In this document: positions 28,329 to 36,898 of the stretch, one piece after another
Numbering within the stretch: position 1 is the stretch's first letter
Layout of the letters: every line of letters starts with the position of its first letter
DNA from: an uncultured Acidobacteriota bacterium
GTDB lineage: Bacteria; Acidobacteriota; Blastocatellia; Pyrinomonadales; Pyrinomonadaceae
Length of the DNA stretch: 63,714 bases
Reading direction: 5' to 3'
NCBI GenBank assembly: GCA_937871585.1
Contig: CALMPJ010000191.1
Location: 1 to 63,714 of the forward strand
Translations under genes and position numbers: made by a program
Notes under the pieces: model-generated
What the model was told of the DNA's origin: nothing
Databases searched by the model: none
Seen by the model: only the letters and a program-made list of their open reading frames with translations

Positions 28329-29678
28329 ATGACACCTTCAACAGAATTGCAGCGTCCCGTTATCAAAACCGAACTGCCGGGACCGAAGTCGCTCGAAATT
28401 ATCAATGCAGATGCTCAGTTTGTTACGCCGAGCTATCCTCGGCCGGATTATAAGCTCGTAGCTGACCATGCTTCAGGAGTTTGGATCACCGATCCGGACG
28501 GCAATGTATTTTTGGATTGCAACGCCGGCGTCGCGGTTTGCTCGACCGGCCATTGCCATCCTGAGATCGTCGAGGCGATCCAGAAACAGGCTGCAGAGCT
28601 TATTCATCTTTGCGGAACCGATTTTTACTATCGTCACATGCCGGAACTCGGTAAAAGGCTAGACGAGATCGTACCGATCGAAGGTCCGACCAAAACCCAC
28701 TTTGCCAACAGCGGTGCCGAAGCGATCGAAACTGCCCTCAAACTCGCGATGTATCACACCCGTCGGCAGAAATTTATTTCGTTCTTTAGCTCATTCCACG
28801 GACGCACGTTGGGTGCACTTTCGTTAACATCGTCAAAGAAAGCTCAACGTTTAGGATTTATGCGGCAGGCATTGGACGTTGTACATATTCCGTATCCGAA
28901 TAAGTTTAGACATTTTGTAACGGACAAACCGGTTGACGAAGCGACTGTTACAAAAGACGTCGTAAATTGGCTCGAAAACAAGGTCTTCCAAACCACGACA
29001 CCTCCCGAAGAAGTCGCCGGTATCATTCTTGAGGTCGTCCAAGGCGAAGGCGGCTACGTTCCGGCTCCAACCGCATTCGTAAAGGAACTTCGCCGTATCT
29101 GCGATCAGCATGGCATCATGCTCATTATTGACGAGGTTCAATCAGGAATGGGCCGAACCGGCAAGATGTTCGCTCTCGACCATCACGAAGGTGTAAAAGC
29201 CGACATCGTCTGCATGGCTAAAGGCCTCGGTTCCGGTATGCCGATCGGTGCTTGTACCGCTCGTGCTGACATTATGGATTGGCACAAAGGTGCCCATGCC
29301 TCAACATTTGGCGGAAATCCCGTTGCACTTGCATCTGCGCTCAAGACCATCGAATTGCTTGAAGGCGGCTTGGTCGATAATGCCCGCGAGGTCGGTGCCT
29401 ATCTCGAAGCCGGACTTAACAAGCTCAAAGAAAAGCACGCGTGCATCGGAGATGTTCGCGGGCTTGGAATGATGCTTGGCGTCGAATTCGTCAAAGCCGA
29501 CGGCTCGACTGATGCTAACCTTCGCGACCGAATTGAGATGGCGTGTTTTAACAAGGGTCTGATAATTCTAGGTTGCGGGACCAGCACCATCAGATTCTCG
29601 CCGCCGCTGATCCTGACGAAGGCGAACGTTGATGTTGCGTTGGAGATATTCGACATAGCGATCGCCGAATCGGTTTAA
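28329..29678 (+). CDS. class III PLP-dependent aminotransferase (acetylornithine/GABA transaminase family)
   Basis: 449 residues from the ATG at 28329, preceded by TAGGAG at good distance. Fold-type I PLP enzyme: FANSGAEAIETALKLA binds the phosphate, IIDEVQSGMGRTGKMFA holds the cofactor aspartate, and the Schiff-base lysine is in CMAKGLGSGMPIG near residue 298. The opening PGPKSLEII...PSYPRP matches the archaeal-type subgroup that includes broad-specificity aminotransferases and amino-acid racemases, so the exact substrate is open. Confidence 0.88.
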   Translation: MTPSTELQRPVIKTELPGPKSLEIINADAQFVTPSYPRPDYKLVADHASGVWITDPDGNVFLDCNAGVAVCSTGHCHPEIVEAIQKQAAELIHLCGTDFYYRHMPELGKRLDEIVPIEGPTKTHFANSGAEAIETALKLAMYHTRRQKFISFFSSFHGRTLGALSLTSSKKAQRLGFMRQALDVVHIPYPNKFRHFVTDKPVDEATVTKDVVNWLENKVFQTTTPPEEVAGIILEVVQGEGGYVPAPTAFVKELRRICDQHGIMLIIDEVQSGMGRTGKMFALDHHEGVKADIVCMAKGLGSGMPIGACTARADIMDWHKGAHASTFGGNPVALASALKTIELLEGGLVDNAREVGAYLEAGLNKLKEKHACIGDVRGLGMMLGVEFVKADGSTDANLRDRIEMACFNKGLIILGCGTSTIRFSPPLILTKANVDVALEIFDIAIAESV

Positions 29679-29683
29679 GAATT

Positions 29684-29756
29684 TGCCCACGAAACACACA
29701 AAAGCCACAAAAAGTAGATCGATCTGATTTCGTGGCTTGTGTGATTTTCGTGGGCA
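29684..29756. repeat. imperfect inverted repeat, CCCACGAAA family (left copy)
   Basis: 25-nt arms at 29684-29708 and 29732-29756, both ending in TGCCCACGAAA read outward, with a few mismatches. Closely similar to the repeat at 31468-31537. It follows the aminotransferase gene and may act as its terminator. Confidence 0.75.
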
Positions 29757-29780
29757 TTTCTTTGTCTCAATATTTAATAT

Positions 29781-29809
29781 TTGACTTAATTAAGTATCTA
29801 CTTTATTAT
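29781..29809 (+). promoter_or_regulatory. sigma-70 promoter of the arsR cassette
   Basis: TTGACT (29781-29786), 17-bp spacer, TATTAT (29804-29809). The predicted start falls at about 29816, the first base of the arsR-family ATG, so the message would be leaderless. Confidence 0.75.
29784..29795. promoter_or_regulatory. candidate operator ACTTAATTAAGT
   Basis: Perfect 12-bp palindrome that begins inside the -35 hexamer and continues into the spacer of the cassette promoter. This is a typical place for an autorepressing ArsR-family dimer to bind. Binding itself is an inference. Confidence 0.5.
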
Positions 29810-29815
29810 AAGATC

Positions 29816-30148
29816 ATGGACGCATTCACAGCGATCGCGGAACCGACGAGAAGAAATATTCTTGAAATGCTGTCAGCGAACGGAAACCTTGCCGCTACAG
29901 ATATTTACAAGAAGTTCAGCTCGTCGCCTCCGGCAATCTCACAGCATTTGAAGGTGCTTCGAGAAGCAAAACTTGTTCGAGTAGAAAAGCGTGCCCAGCA
30001 ACGAATCTATTACATAAACCCTGAACCTATGAAGAAGCTCGAAAAGTGGATAAAGCAGTTCGCGGCAGCAAAAGAGAAGGATTATACACGGCTCGATAGC
30101 CTGTTGGAGAAGATGAAAGCAAACGAACCAATGCTTCCATTTGAATAA
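29816..30148 (+). CDS. ArsR-family winged-helix regulator
   Basis: 110 residues beginning MDAFTAIAEPTRRNILEML, the usual start of the ArsR subgroup linked to AHSA1/SRPBCC proteins. The recognition helix is in PPAISQHLKVLREAKLV and the wing is basic (EKRAQQRIYYI). No metal-binding cysteines are present, so it is not a classical arsenic sensor. It heads a four-gene cassette whose members are separated by 16 bp or overlap by 4 bp. No ribosome-binding site is visible, in line with a leaderless start. Confidence 0.9.
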   Translation: MDAFTAIAEPTRRNILEMLSANGNLAATDIYKKFSSSPPAISQHLKVLREAKLVRVEKRAQQRIYYINPEPMKKLEKWIKQFAAAKEKDYTRLDSLLEKMKANEPMLPFE

Positions 30149-30164
30149 ACTACTTGGAGATATT

Positions 30165-30644
30165 ATGGCAAACAAAGTGACTGTAACCGCCGAGGAAGGC
30201 AAACAAGAGCTATTTATTACTCGCGAGTTCGACGCTTCCCGTGAATTGGTTTGGAAAGCACACACGGATCCCGAACTCTATGTTCAATGGGTCGGTCCAC
30301 ATGGAATGACGATGACAATCGAGGACTGGAACTGCGTCGAAGGCGGCACATATCGCTACACGCATGAACGCGACGGCCATAGATACGCATTTTTCGGCGT
30401 TTATCACGAAGTCGCGGCCCCAGAACGATTCATCGGCACATTCGAATTCGACGGCCTGCCCGAACGCGGCCATGTAATAATGGGCAAAACGACGTTCGAA
30501 GCATTGCCAAACGATCGAAGTCGAGTAGTTCATCAATCCGTTTTCTTTTCGGTCGCCGATCGTGACGGCATGGTGCAATCCGGTATGGAACGCGGCGTCG
30601 CCGACGGATATGAGAAGTTGGACGATCTATTAACAACTCTATGA
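30165..30644 (+). CDS. SRPBCC (AHSA1-like) domain protein
   Basis: 159 residues from the ATG at 30165, with GGAG nine bases upstream. The helix-grip fold is marked by ITREFDASRELVWKAHTDPELYVQWVGP and the C-terminal ERGVADGYEKLDDLL. Family members bind hydrophobic ligands or act like Hsp90-activator C-terminal domains; genes next to an ArsR regulator are a recurring arrangement. Ligand unknown. Overlaps the next gene by 4 bp. Confidence 0.87.
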   Translation: MANKVTVTAEEGKQELFITREFDASRELVWKAHTDPELYVQWVGPHGMTMTIEDWNCVEGGTYRYTHERDGHRYAFFGVYHEVAAPERFIGTFEFDGLPERGHVIMGKTTFEALPNDRSRVVHQSVFFSVADRDGMVQSGMERGVADGYEKLDDLLTTL

Positions 30645-31003
30645 GACAAGCCGCTCCAAATGTTGACGCATACATCGCGGAGTTTCCACCCGAGACCGCA
30701 TCAAAGCTTAGTGAACTGCGTGCACTCATCAAAAAAATCGCGCCTAATGCCGAAGAATTGATCAATTATGCGATACCAAGTCACAAACTCAACGGAAATC
30801 TAGTTCATTTCGCAGGGTACAAAAATCACGTCGGATTCTATCCCGGAGCAGGCGGCATTGCGGAGTTTGCTGTAGAATTGACCAAATACAAAACCTCGAA
30901 AGGCTCGGTTCAATTCCCTCTCGATGAGAAATTGCCGATCGGCATGATATCGCGAATAGTTAAGTTTCGAATTAAACAAAACTTGGAGAAAGCAAAGAAA
31001 TGA
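30641..31003 (+). CDS. DUF1801 domain protein
   Basis: 120 residues of the DUF1801/YdhG-like family: VDAYIAEFPPETASKLSELRALI, EELINYAIPSHKLNG, VGFYPG and the GSVQFPLDEKLP segment. Function is not established for the family. Overlaps its neighbours on both sides by 4 bp, implying coupled translation. Confidence 0.85.
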   Translation: MRQAAPNVDAYIAEFPPETASKLSELRALIKKIAPNAEELINYAIPSHKLNGNLVHFAGYKNHVGFYPGAGGIAEFAVELTKYKTSKGSVQFPLDEKLPIGMISRIVKFRIKQNLEKAKK

Positions 31004-31461
31004 GTCAAAAAGTTACAACGTTCATAATGTTTAACGATCAAAGCGAGGCGGCGATGAACTTATATGCATCCATAATCCCGAATTGTAGTATCGTGTCAAC
31101 ATTTCCGGGACCCGACGGTGGCGTTGCCGGCGGATCGTTTGAGATCGAAGGCCAGAGGTTCCTATGTTACAACGCCGGGCCGCATCCAAATTTTGCGATG
31201 TCTTCAGCGTTTTCGCTGATGATCGAGGCAAACACACAGGAAGAGATAGACGCTCTTTACGACGGCCTCAGCGAAGGCGGCGAGCAGCAACCGTGTGGTT
31301 GGCTTGTTGATAAGTTTGGTCTTTCGTGGCAGATCACACCGAAGTATTTGATGGACAATCTAAACCATCCCGACCGCGAACGCTCGATGCGTGTAACTCA
31401 GGCGATGTTCAAAATGACCAAGATCATCATCGCCGACCTCAAAGCCGCCGCGGCGGGATAA
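31000..31461 (+). CDS. VOC-family (PhnB-like) protein
   Basis: 153 residues with the glyoxalase/bleomycin-resistance fold, PhnB type (3-demethylubiquinone methyltransferase-like domain): TTFIMFNDQSEAAMNLYASI, GGEQQPCGWLVDKFGLSWQI and the RVTQAMFKMTKIIIADL end. Metal-binding cannot be confirmed. Last gene of the cassette; the following inverted repeat could be its terminator. Confidence 0.87.
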   Translation: MSQKVTTFIMFNDQSEAAMNLYASIIPNCSIVSTFPGPDGGVAGGSFEIEGQRFLCYNAGPHPNFAMSSAFSLMIEANTQEEIDALYDGLSEGGEQQPCGWLVDKFGLSWQITPKYLMDNLNHPDRERSMRVTQAMFKMTKIIIADLKAAAAG

Positions 31462-31467
31462 GAGATG

Positions 31468-31537
31468 CCCACGAAATACACGAAAACCACGAAAAGGAAA
31501 GGACTCCTTCTTTCGTGGTTTTCGTGTATTTCGTGGG
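31468..31537. repeat. perfect inverted repeat, CCCACGAAA family (right copy)
   Basis: 27-nt arms (31468-31494 and 31511-31537) match perfectly and contain three CACGAAA steps each; the loop adds GGA/TCC pairing. It lies between the convergent cassette and etfA and resembles the copy at 29684-29756. Confidence 0.88.
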
Positions 31538-31545
31538 TAATTTGC

Positions 31546-32520
31546 TTAGGCCTTTGCTTTCTTGATCTCTTCGACCATTACCGGAACGGCCTCGAAAAGA
31601 TCACCGACGATACCGTAGTCTGCAATATCGAATATCGGAGCTTCAGCGTCCTTATTCACGGCAACGATCGTAGTCGAATTCTTCATTCCCACAATATGTT
31701 GGATCGCACCTGATATACCCAGAGCGATGTAAACCTTTGGAGCAACAGTTTGTCCCGACGAGCCTATTTGGCGGTCGATGGGAAGCCATTCGCTGTCGCA
31801 GATCGGACGCGAAGCAGCAAGATCGGCTCCAAGGACATCCGCGAGTTGTTGAGCAACTGCTATGTTCTCTTGCGACTTGATGCCGCGACCCACAGCAACG
31901 ATAACCTCTGATTTGGTGAGATCGACCGAAGCCTTCGCTTCCTGGAACGGAGCCTCCGGCGTCATCCGAACATCGCCAACGGACACATCCATCGTCTCAA
32001 CCGAAGCACTTCCCTTTTCCGCAGCATCACCGCGAAACGCACCCGATTGGAACGTCACGAAATAAGGAGCGTCACCGCCTATTGTCACATCCGCATCGAG
32101 TTTGCCCAGGAAAATACGACGAGTCAGCGTCAGTTTCCCGCCATCGGCCCTGTAACGAATACAATCGCCAACGACCTCACGCCCAAGCCGTGCCGCAACC
32201 TTTGGTGCGAAATCGCGGACTTGATAAGTGTGCGACATAATTACGTATTGCGGATTCGTAGCATTGATAACTTGTTCCCAAGCATCCGCGTACGCGTCCG
32301 GCGTGTATGTGCCGAGTTTGTCATTCTTCGCGACGATCACTTTGTTGATAGCGTATCCGGCGATCTCTTGAGCTAGCGAGCAATCCTTGTCGCATGGAAG
32401 AACAGCTGAAACGCTTAGTCCGAGGTCATTACCAATAGATTGCGCCGCTGTTATCGCCTCAAGCGAGGTTTTGTTCAAGACGCAGTCTTTATGTTCGATG
32501 AATACTAGTATTTGGCTCAT
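31546..32520 (-). CDS. etfA: electron transfer flavoprotein, alpha subunit
   Basis: 324 residues from the ATG at 32520, preceded by AGGG. FAD-binding subunit that passes electrons from acyl-CoA and other dehydrogenases to the quinone pool. The C-terminal FAD domain shows VGRGIKSQEN, GSSGQTVAPKVYIALGISGAIQH and NKDAEAPIFDIADYGIVGD. The N-terminal half matches the ETF alpha/beta domain. Its partner etfB is 2 kb away, beyond a VCBS gene. Confidence 0.94.
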   Translation of the reverse strand: MSQILVFIEHKDCVLNKTSLEAITAAQSIGNDLGLSVSAVLPCDKDCSLAQEIAGYAINKVIVAKNDKLGTYTPDAYADAWEQVINATNPQYVIMSHTYQVRDFAPKVAARLGREVVGDCIRYRADGGKLTLTRRIFLGKLDADVTIGGDAPYFVTFQSGAFRGDAAEKGSASVETMDVSVGDVRMTPEAPFQEAKASVDLTKSEVIVAVGRGIKSQENIAVAQQLADVLGADLAASRPICDSEWLPIDRQIGSSGQTVAPKVYIALGISGAIQHIVGMKNSTTIVAVNKDAEAPIFDIADYGIVGDLFEAVPVMVEEIKKAKA

Positions 32521-32543
32521 ACGATCCCTAAACACACAATTAT

Positions 32544-32572
32544 AAAAAAAAAGGCCGGGAAATCCCAGCCTT
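32544..32572 (-). terminator. intrinsic terminator of the VCBS gene
   Basis: AAGGC-GGGA / TCCC-GCCTT stem with a tiny loop, followed on the minus strand by nine T. Sits 25 bp after the VCBS gene and before etfA, so etfA probably needs its own promoter. Confidence 0.85.
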
Positions 32573-32597
32573 CATAGTTAGATAAACGATCAACTGT

Positions 32598-34343
32598 CTA
32601 CTTGACGCTGAAAGTAGCAACCGGAAAATCCGGAGCCGACAATGAGGTCGAAGAGTTGCCCCATTTCAGCTGAATCGGCGGACCGAACGTATTGCGAACA
32701 AAGAAATTGCCGCTATCGCCACCTGCTCCACTTCTCCAAACCGCAAGGTCGATCTTATTGTCGCCGTCATAGTCGCCGGGGACGATAAAATCTGTTGTCG
32801 GATTGCCATACTTCTCAATGGCAATGGACGCGGTACCACTCTTAAAGATGAACCAATCGTAATTTGTTCCGTTCACACGAACAGCAGCTACGTCGGTCCT
32901 ACCGTCTGCGTCGAAATCGCCGGTAACGAACTTATCTGTCAACAAGCCAAAATCAACGACAGACGTTCCGCCGCCCGAGAGCTTTCTCCAGTGCTGAGCA
33001 GCTCCTGAGACCGCTTTGATAACGCTAATGTCAGCTTTGCCGTCACCGTCATAATCGCCGGGGATCGCGATGTCGCCGGTTCCGCCCCACGGATTGAATG
33101 TGATGTTTCCGCCCGGATTGCTGAGCGAACCACGATAGTAAAGGACGACAGATGCACCCGCACGATAACATGCAGGATCGGCTTTTCCGTCGCCATCAAA
33201 GTCGTCGACAACCGATACATCATCGCCGGTCTGCCCGAACGGCACGATGCTGACAGTTGAGGTCGCACTGTTAAGAATGAAGTAGCTCGCTGTCAGTGCG
33301 GCACCGGGCCGCCAAACGGCTATGTCGGATTTTCCGTCACCATCAAAATCAGCAGGTGTCGGGCGGTCGCCAGCAGCAAAGCCAACACCTAGGCCAAAGG
33401 CGCTTCCGGTGATAGCTCCGCCGTTCAACTGAGTCCACCATGTGGATTGCGAAACAGCATCAGTGGAACGTGCGACCACGAAATCGGTCTTATTGTCCCC
33501 GTTCATATCAACGGTTCTAGACGCTGGAACCAATGGAGCACCGGCGATCGAGCCGTTAAGCTTGAATGGAAAATCCATAGGCATTGGGATCGGCGTCGGA
33601 TTTCCGGTCGGCGTTTGCCCGGCATCTACTACGTCGACCCAAGCCGCACCGGTGAACTGTCTTGCATTTAGCAACGGTGCATTTCGCGAACCTAAGATCG
33701 TAGTAACCGGAGCAAAGTGGGCTGTTGTAGCACCGATCTGCGTGTTCCAGTCGATCCAATAATTTCCGGCTGTAAGCACAGCTGCGGGTGAAACATTCAG
33801 ATTGTTTTGCCAAACGATTCGGGTTGTACCAGGAGCCGTCGGCGGATTCGCTCCGGCACCTACAACGGTGTTGAAAATACGAAAAACATTAGCATTCGTT
33901 GATGTACCAAGTCTGTTCGTCGAGGTGTCGCCAAAAACAAGTACGCTGCCAGGATCGCCAGGACGGCCGCGCCATATCTGGAGAGTTGCGGCCGTGATCG
34001 GGCTCGTCCCGCCTGCGAAACCCGTTTGATATGCAAATACTACTACTTGACTAACCGTCCAAGTCTGTCCGACTGGAACATTGAAGTCATCCGCGCAACG
34101 AAAAACCGTGGCCGTCACCGAACATGATGAACCGGCACTAGTATTAGCGTAATTCGTAACTCCGTTGTCATTCTGTGCTTCGCTCCAAGTAGCTCCGGCT
34201 GGAGCAGCCACTCCGCTCCTGGTCGTTCCGCCGCTCGAAAGCGTTCCATTATCGTAAATGACCTGTGCCATTCCAATGACCGAAAGCGTCAGTACAAACA
34301 TGACACTTGAAATAATGCGTGCGATGCGAAAATCGATACTCAT
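32598..34343 (-). CDS. secreted FG-GAP/VCBS-repeat protein
   Basis: 581 residues with a signal peptide (ending VIGMAQ). The N-terminal ~260 residues form a beta-rich domain with a YDNGTLSSGG opening. The C-terminal half has six or so repeats with calcium-type loops: DMNGDNKTD, DFDGDGKSD, DFDGDGKAD, DYDGDGKAD, DFDADGRTD, DYDGDNKID, each about 50 residues apart, forming an integrin-like beta-propeller. A strong AGGAGGG ribosome-binding site precedes the ATG. Probably extracellular; function unknown. Confidence 0.85.
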   Translation of the reverse strand: MSIDFRIARIISSVMFVLTLSVIGMAQVIYDNGTLSSGGTTRSGVAAPAGATWSEAQNDNGVTNYANTSAGSSCSVTATVFRCADDFNVPVGQTWTVSQVVVFAYQTGFAGGTSPITAATLQIWRGRPGDPGSVLVFGDTSTNRLGTSTNANVFRIFNTVVGAGANPPTAPGTTRIVWQNNLNVSPAAVLTAGNYWIDWNTQIGATTAHFAPVTTILGSRNAPLLNARQFTGAAWVDVVDAGQTPTGNPTPIPMPMDFPFKLNGSIAGAPLVPASRTVDMNGDNKTDFVVARSTDAVSQSTWWTQLNGGAITGSAFGLGVGFAAGDRPTPADFDGDGKSDIAVWRPGAALTASYFILNSATSTVSIVPFGQTGDDVSVVDDFDGDGKADPACYRAGASVVLYYRGSLSNPGGNITFNPWGGTGDIAIPGDYDGDGKADISVIKAVSGAAQHWRKLSGGGTSVVDFGLLTDKFVTGDFDADGRTDVAAVRVNGTNYDWFIFKSGTASIAIEKYGNPTTDFIVPGDYDGDNKIDLAVWRSGAGGDSGNFFVRNTFGPPIQLKWGNSSTSLSAPDFPVATFSVK

Positions 34344-34482
34344 TTTTGTTCACCCTCCTATGGTGAGAACCTGAACCGAACTTTACATTGATCTCGTGAA
34401 GCTAACAGTGCTAATCGAGAAGACCCTACAAATTGTATGAACTGTTTCGAAAAGGATATTAACCGAATGAAACCTGAAATGC

Positions 34483-34518
34483 AAAAATGTCCGCCGAAAC
34501 ATTGCTCGGCGGACATTT
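34483..34518 (-). terminator. strong intrinsic terminator after etfB
   Basis: 13-bp perfect stem AAATGTCCGCCGA / TCGGCGGACATTT with an 8-nt loop, 21 bp past the etfB stop; the T-rich arm and following TTT give the minus-strand exit. Confidence 0.88.
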
Positions 34519-34539
34519 ATTACAAACTACGGAAACAGA

Positions 34540-35316
34540 CTAGATAACTCTCGCTTCGGTTTTCAGCTTTTCAACCAATTCAACGGCACCGGCTTTTGCA
34601 TCGCCGTTGCCGAGCATTTGGGTTTGCTTGGTCTTGAGCGGCATATAGACCTTGTTTACGGTCGCCGCAGCGGCAAATGCTTCGATCGAAGGCGTGACCT
34701 CGCGGACCTCTTTGCTTTTGGCGGCCATGATGCCCTTGAGCGAAGCGTATCGGATCTGCGAGATTCCTGACTGAATAGTCATCAAAGCAGGCAATTGGTA
34801 GGTAAACCACTGATACCAGCCGCTTTCGAGTTCGCGTTTGACTCGAAGCGTTTCGCCGAGACTCGCACGATCGACCTCTATCACGATCGTCGCGTGCGGA
34901 ATGCCAAGCAATTCTGCGAGAATCACGCCCGTCTGTCCATAACTCGCGTCATCAGACTGCAATCCCGTGAACACGAGATCGGCATTCTCTTCACGAATAG
35001 CATCGGCGATCGTCTTGGCGATCTGGTATGAAGAAAGTGTCTTGCTGTCTTCGACGACGATGTGAATCGCACGATTTGCACCACGAGCAAGAGCGTCTTT
35101 AATAACGGTCTTCGCTCCTGCGGACCCAAGCGTACAGACGACAACCTCGCCTTCACCCTTTGCTTCGACAGTACGCAATGCCTCTTCGAGCGCGTAGCCG
35201 TCAGACTCATTCGTCTGCTGAGCAACGTCAGCCTCATTTATCCATTTCTCGTCGCCCGCAATGCGAAGTACCGCATCCTTGTTAGCGACCTGCTTCATTA
35301 AAACAATGATCTTCAT
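34540..35316 (-). CDS. etfB: electron transfer flavoprotein, beta subunit
   Basis: 258 residues. AMP-binding partner of EtfA. Recognised from MKIIVLMKQVANKDA, NESDGYALEEALR, the DLVFTGLQSDDASYGQTG block and the adenine-region LPALMTIQSG. Starts 2 bp after the fabF stop, so it is co-transcribed with the fatty-acid genes. A strong terminator follows. Confidence 0.94.
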   Translation of the reverse strand: MKIIVLMKQVANKDAVLRIAGDEKWINEADVAQQTNESDGYALEEALRTVEAKGEGEVVVCTLGSAGAKTVIKDALARGANRAIHIVVEDSKTLSSYQIAKTIADAIREENADLVFTGLQSDDASYGQTGVILAELLGIPHATIVIEVDRASLGETLRVKRELESGWYQWFTYQLPALMTIQSGISQIRYASLKGIMAAKSKEVREVTPSIEAFAAAATVNKVYMPLKTKQTQMLGNGDAKAGAVELVEKLKTEARVI

Positions 35317-35318
35317 TT

Positions 35319-36560
35319 CTATTCAGAGTAACGTTTGAATATCAAACACGCATTTGTACCGCCAAAACCAAAATTATTCGACAACACGTAATCGACGCTA
35401 GCATCACGAGCAGCGTTCGGAATGTAATCGAGGTCACAATCCGGATCAGGGACTTCGTAATTGATCGTCGGCGGCAGTTTGTTTTCCATCAATGCTTTGA
35501 CGGAGAAAACTGCTTCAAGGCCACCGGCGGCACCAAGTGCATGGCCGGTCATCGACTTGGTCGAGCTGACCGGAATGTTGTATGCGTGATCGCCAAAGAC
35601 CTTCTTGATGGCAAGCGTTTCAAACTTGTCGTTATACGGCGTCGATGTTCCGTGAGCATTAATGTAGCCGATCTGCTCAGGCGAAATTCCGGCATCCTTC
35701 AATGCACGCTGCATAACGCGGATCGCACCCGAACCTGTTTCATCAGGCATCGTAACGTGAAAAGCATCGCCACTCATCCCGTAACCTACGATCTCAGCGA
35801 GAATATTGGCACCACGAGCCTTTGCAAACTCAAGTTCTTCGAGAATAAGCAATCCTGCACCTTCGCCAATGACAAAGCCGTCGCGTTCGAGATCGAATGG
35901 TCTCGACGCATGTTTCGGATCATCGTTTCGCGTCGACAAGGCACGCATCGATGCAAATCCTGCAACTGACATCGGCGTGATAGCTGATTCCGCACCGCCG
36001 CAGATCATCGCGTCGGCATCGCCGCGTTCGATAAGACGGAAACTGTCGCCGATCGCATGAGCTCCCGCCGAGCAAGCGGTAGCAGTCGCCGAATTCGGCC
36101 CTTTTGCTCCGTGACGGATCGAGACATTTCCTGCCGCAAGATTGACGATCGCCGATACGATAAAGAAAGGCGAAACACGATCAGGGCCGCTGTTGAGCAA
36201 CTTTTCGTGCTCTCGCTCGATCGCCCAGAAATCGCCGATGCCAGAGCTTATATATGTTCCGACCATTTCGGCGTTCGACTCGTCGATGACGAGGCCGCTA
36301 TGCTTCATCGCCTCGTCCGAAGCGGCGAGAGCGAAATGCGTAAAGGCTCCCATTCGCCGAGCTTCTTTCTTATCAAGAAAACTCAGCGGATCGAAATCTT
36401 TTACTTCGCATGCAAACTTGACCGAAAATTTTTCGGTATCGAATTTCTGGATGAGATCGGCACCATTCTTTCCGGCGACGATTCCATCCCAAGTGGTCTG
36501 GACATCGTTTCCAATGGCCGTCACCAATCCGAGGCCTGTTACTACTACTCTTCTCTTCAT
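35319..36560 (-). CDS. fabF: beta-ketoacyl-ACP synthase II
   Basis: 413-residue condensing enzyme of fatty-acid elongation. The catalytic cysteine is in TATACSAGAHAIGD, and the two histidines are in INAHGTSTPYND and KSMTGHALGAAGG. Starts with RRVVVTGLGLVTAIG. Last fab gene of the cluster, directly followed by etfB and preceded by acpP. Confidence 0.96.
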   Translation of the reverse strand: MKRRVVVTGLGLVTAIGNDVQTTWDGIVAGKNGADLIQKFDTEKFSVKFACEVKDFDPLSFLDKKEARRMGAFTHFALAASDEAMKHSGLVIDESNAEMVGTYISSGIGDFWAIEREHEKLLNSGPDRVSPFFIVSAIVNLAAGNVSIRHGAKGPNSATATACSAGAHAIGDSFRLIERGDADAMICGGAESAITPMSVAGFASMRALSTRNDDPKHASRPFDLERDGFVIGEGAGLLILEELEFAKARGANILAEIVGYGMSGDAFHVTMPDETGSGAIRVMQRALKDAGISPEQIGYINAHGTSTPYNDKFETLAIKKVFGDHAYNIPVSSTKSMTGHALGAAGGLEAVFSVKALMENKLPPTINYEVPDPDCDLDYIPNAARDASVDYVLSNNFGFGGTNACLIFKRYSE

Positions 36561-36567
36561 ACGTGAT

Positions 36568-36632
36568 CACTGATCAGTGCTCAGAAAAAAATGACGGTGG
36601 TCAAAGGCCATTAGTTCTGGCCACTGACCACC
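36568..36632. repeat. palindromes between acpP and fabF
   Basis: CACTGATCAGTG (36568-36579) is a perfect 12-bp palindrome. A second inverted repeat, GGTGGTCA...TGACCACC with inner GGCCA/TGGCC, spans 36596-36632. The T-poor flanks make a terminator unlikely; a processing or translational-attenuation hairpin ahead of fabF is possible. Confidence 0.6.
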
Positions 36633-36647
36633 GAACACTAAACACTA

Positions 36648-36884
36648 CTAACCTTTGTGCTGTTCGACGTAAGCATACGCATCGCGGACGCCTTGGATCT
36701 TTTCGGCGTCTTCGTCCGGGATCTCGATATCGAACTCTTCTTCGAAACGCATTACGAGCTCCACGAGATCAAGCGAATCTGCACCGAGGTCTTCGATAAA
36801 GCGCGCATTTTCCGTAACTTCTGCCTCATCGACACCAAGTTCGTCAACGATGATCTGTTTGATCTTATCTTGAATTTCCGACAT
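36648..36884 (-). CDS. acpP: acyl carrier protein
   Basis: 78 residues, acidic. The phosphopantetheine serine is in [13 protein letters not shown]. Start and end ([24 protein letters not shown]) are typical. It carries growing acyl chains for FabD, FabH and FabF encoded around it. Confidence 0.97.
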   Translation of the reverse strand: MSEIQDKIKQIIVDELGVDEAEVTENARFIEDLGADSLDLVELVMRFEEEFDIEIPDEDAEKIQGVRDAYAYVEQHKG

Positions 36885-36898
36885 AACTTCTCCTTTAA

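Noticed and set aside
29684..31537. Insertion sequence carrying the ArsR cassette
   Set aside because: The flanks are inverted repeats within themselves rather than terminal repeats of one element, and there is no transposase or clear target duplication.
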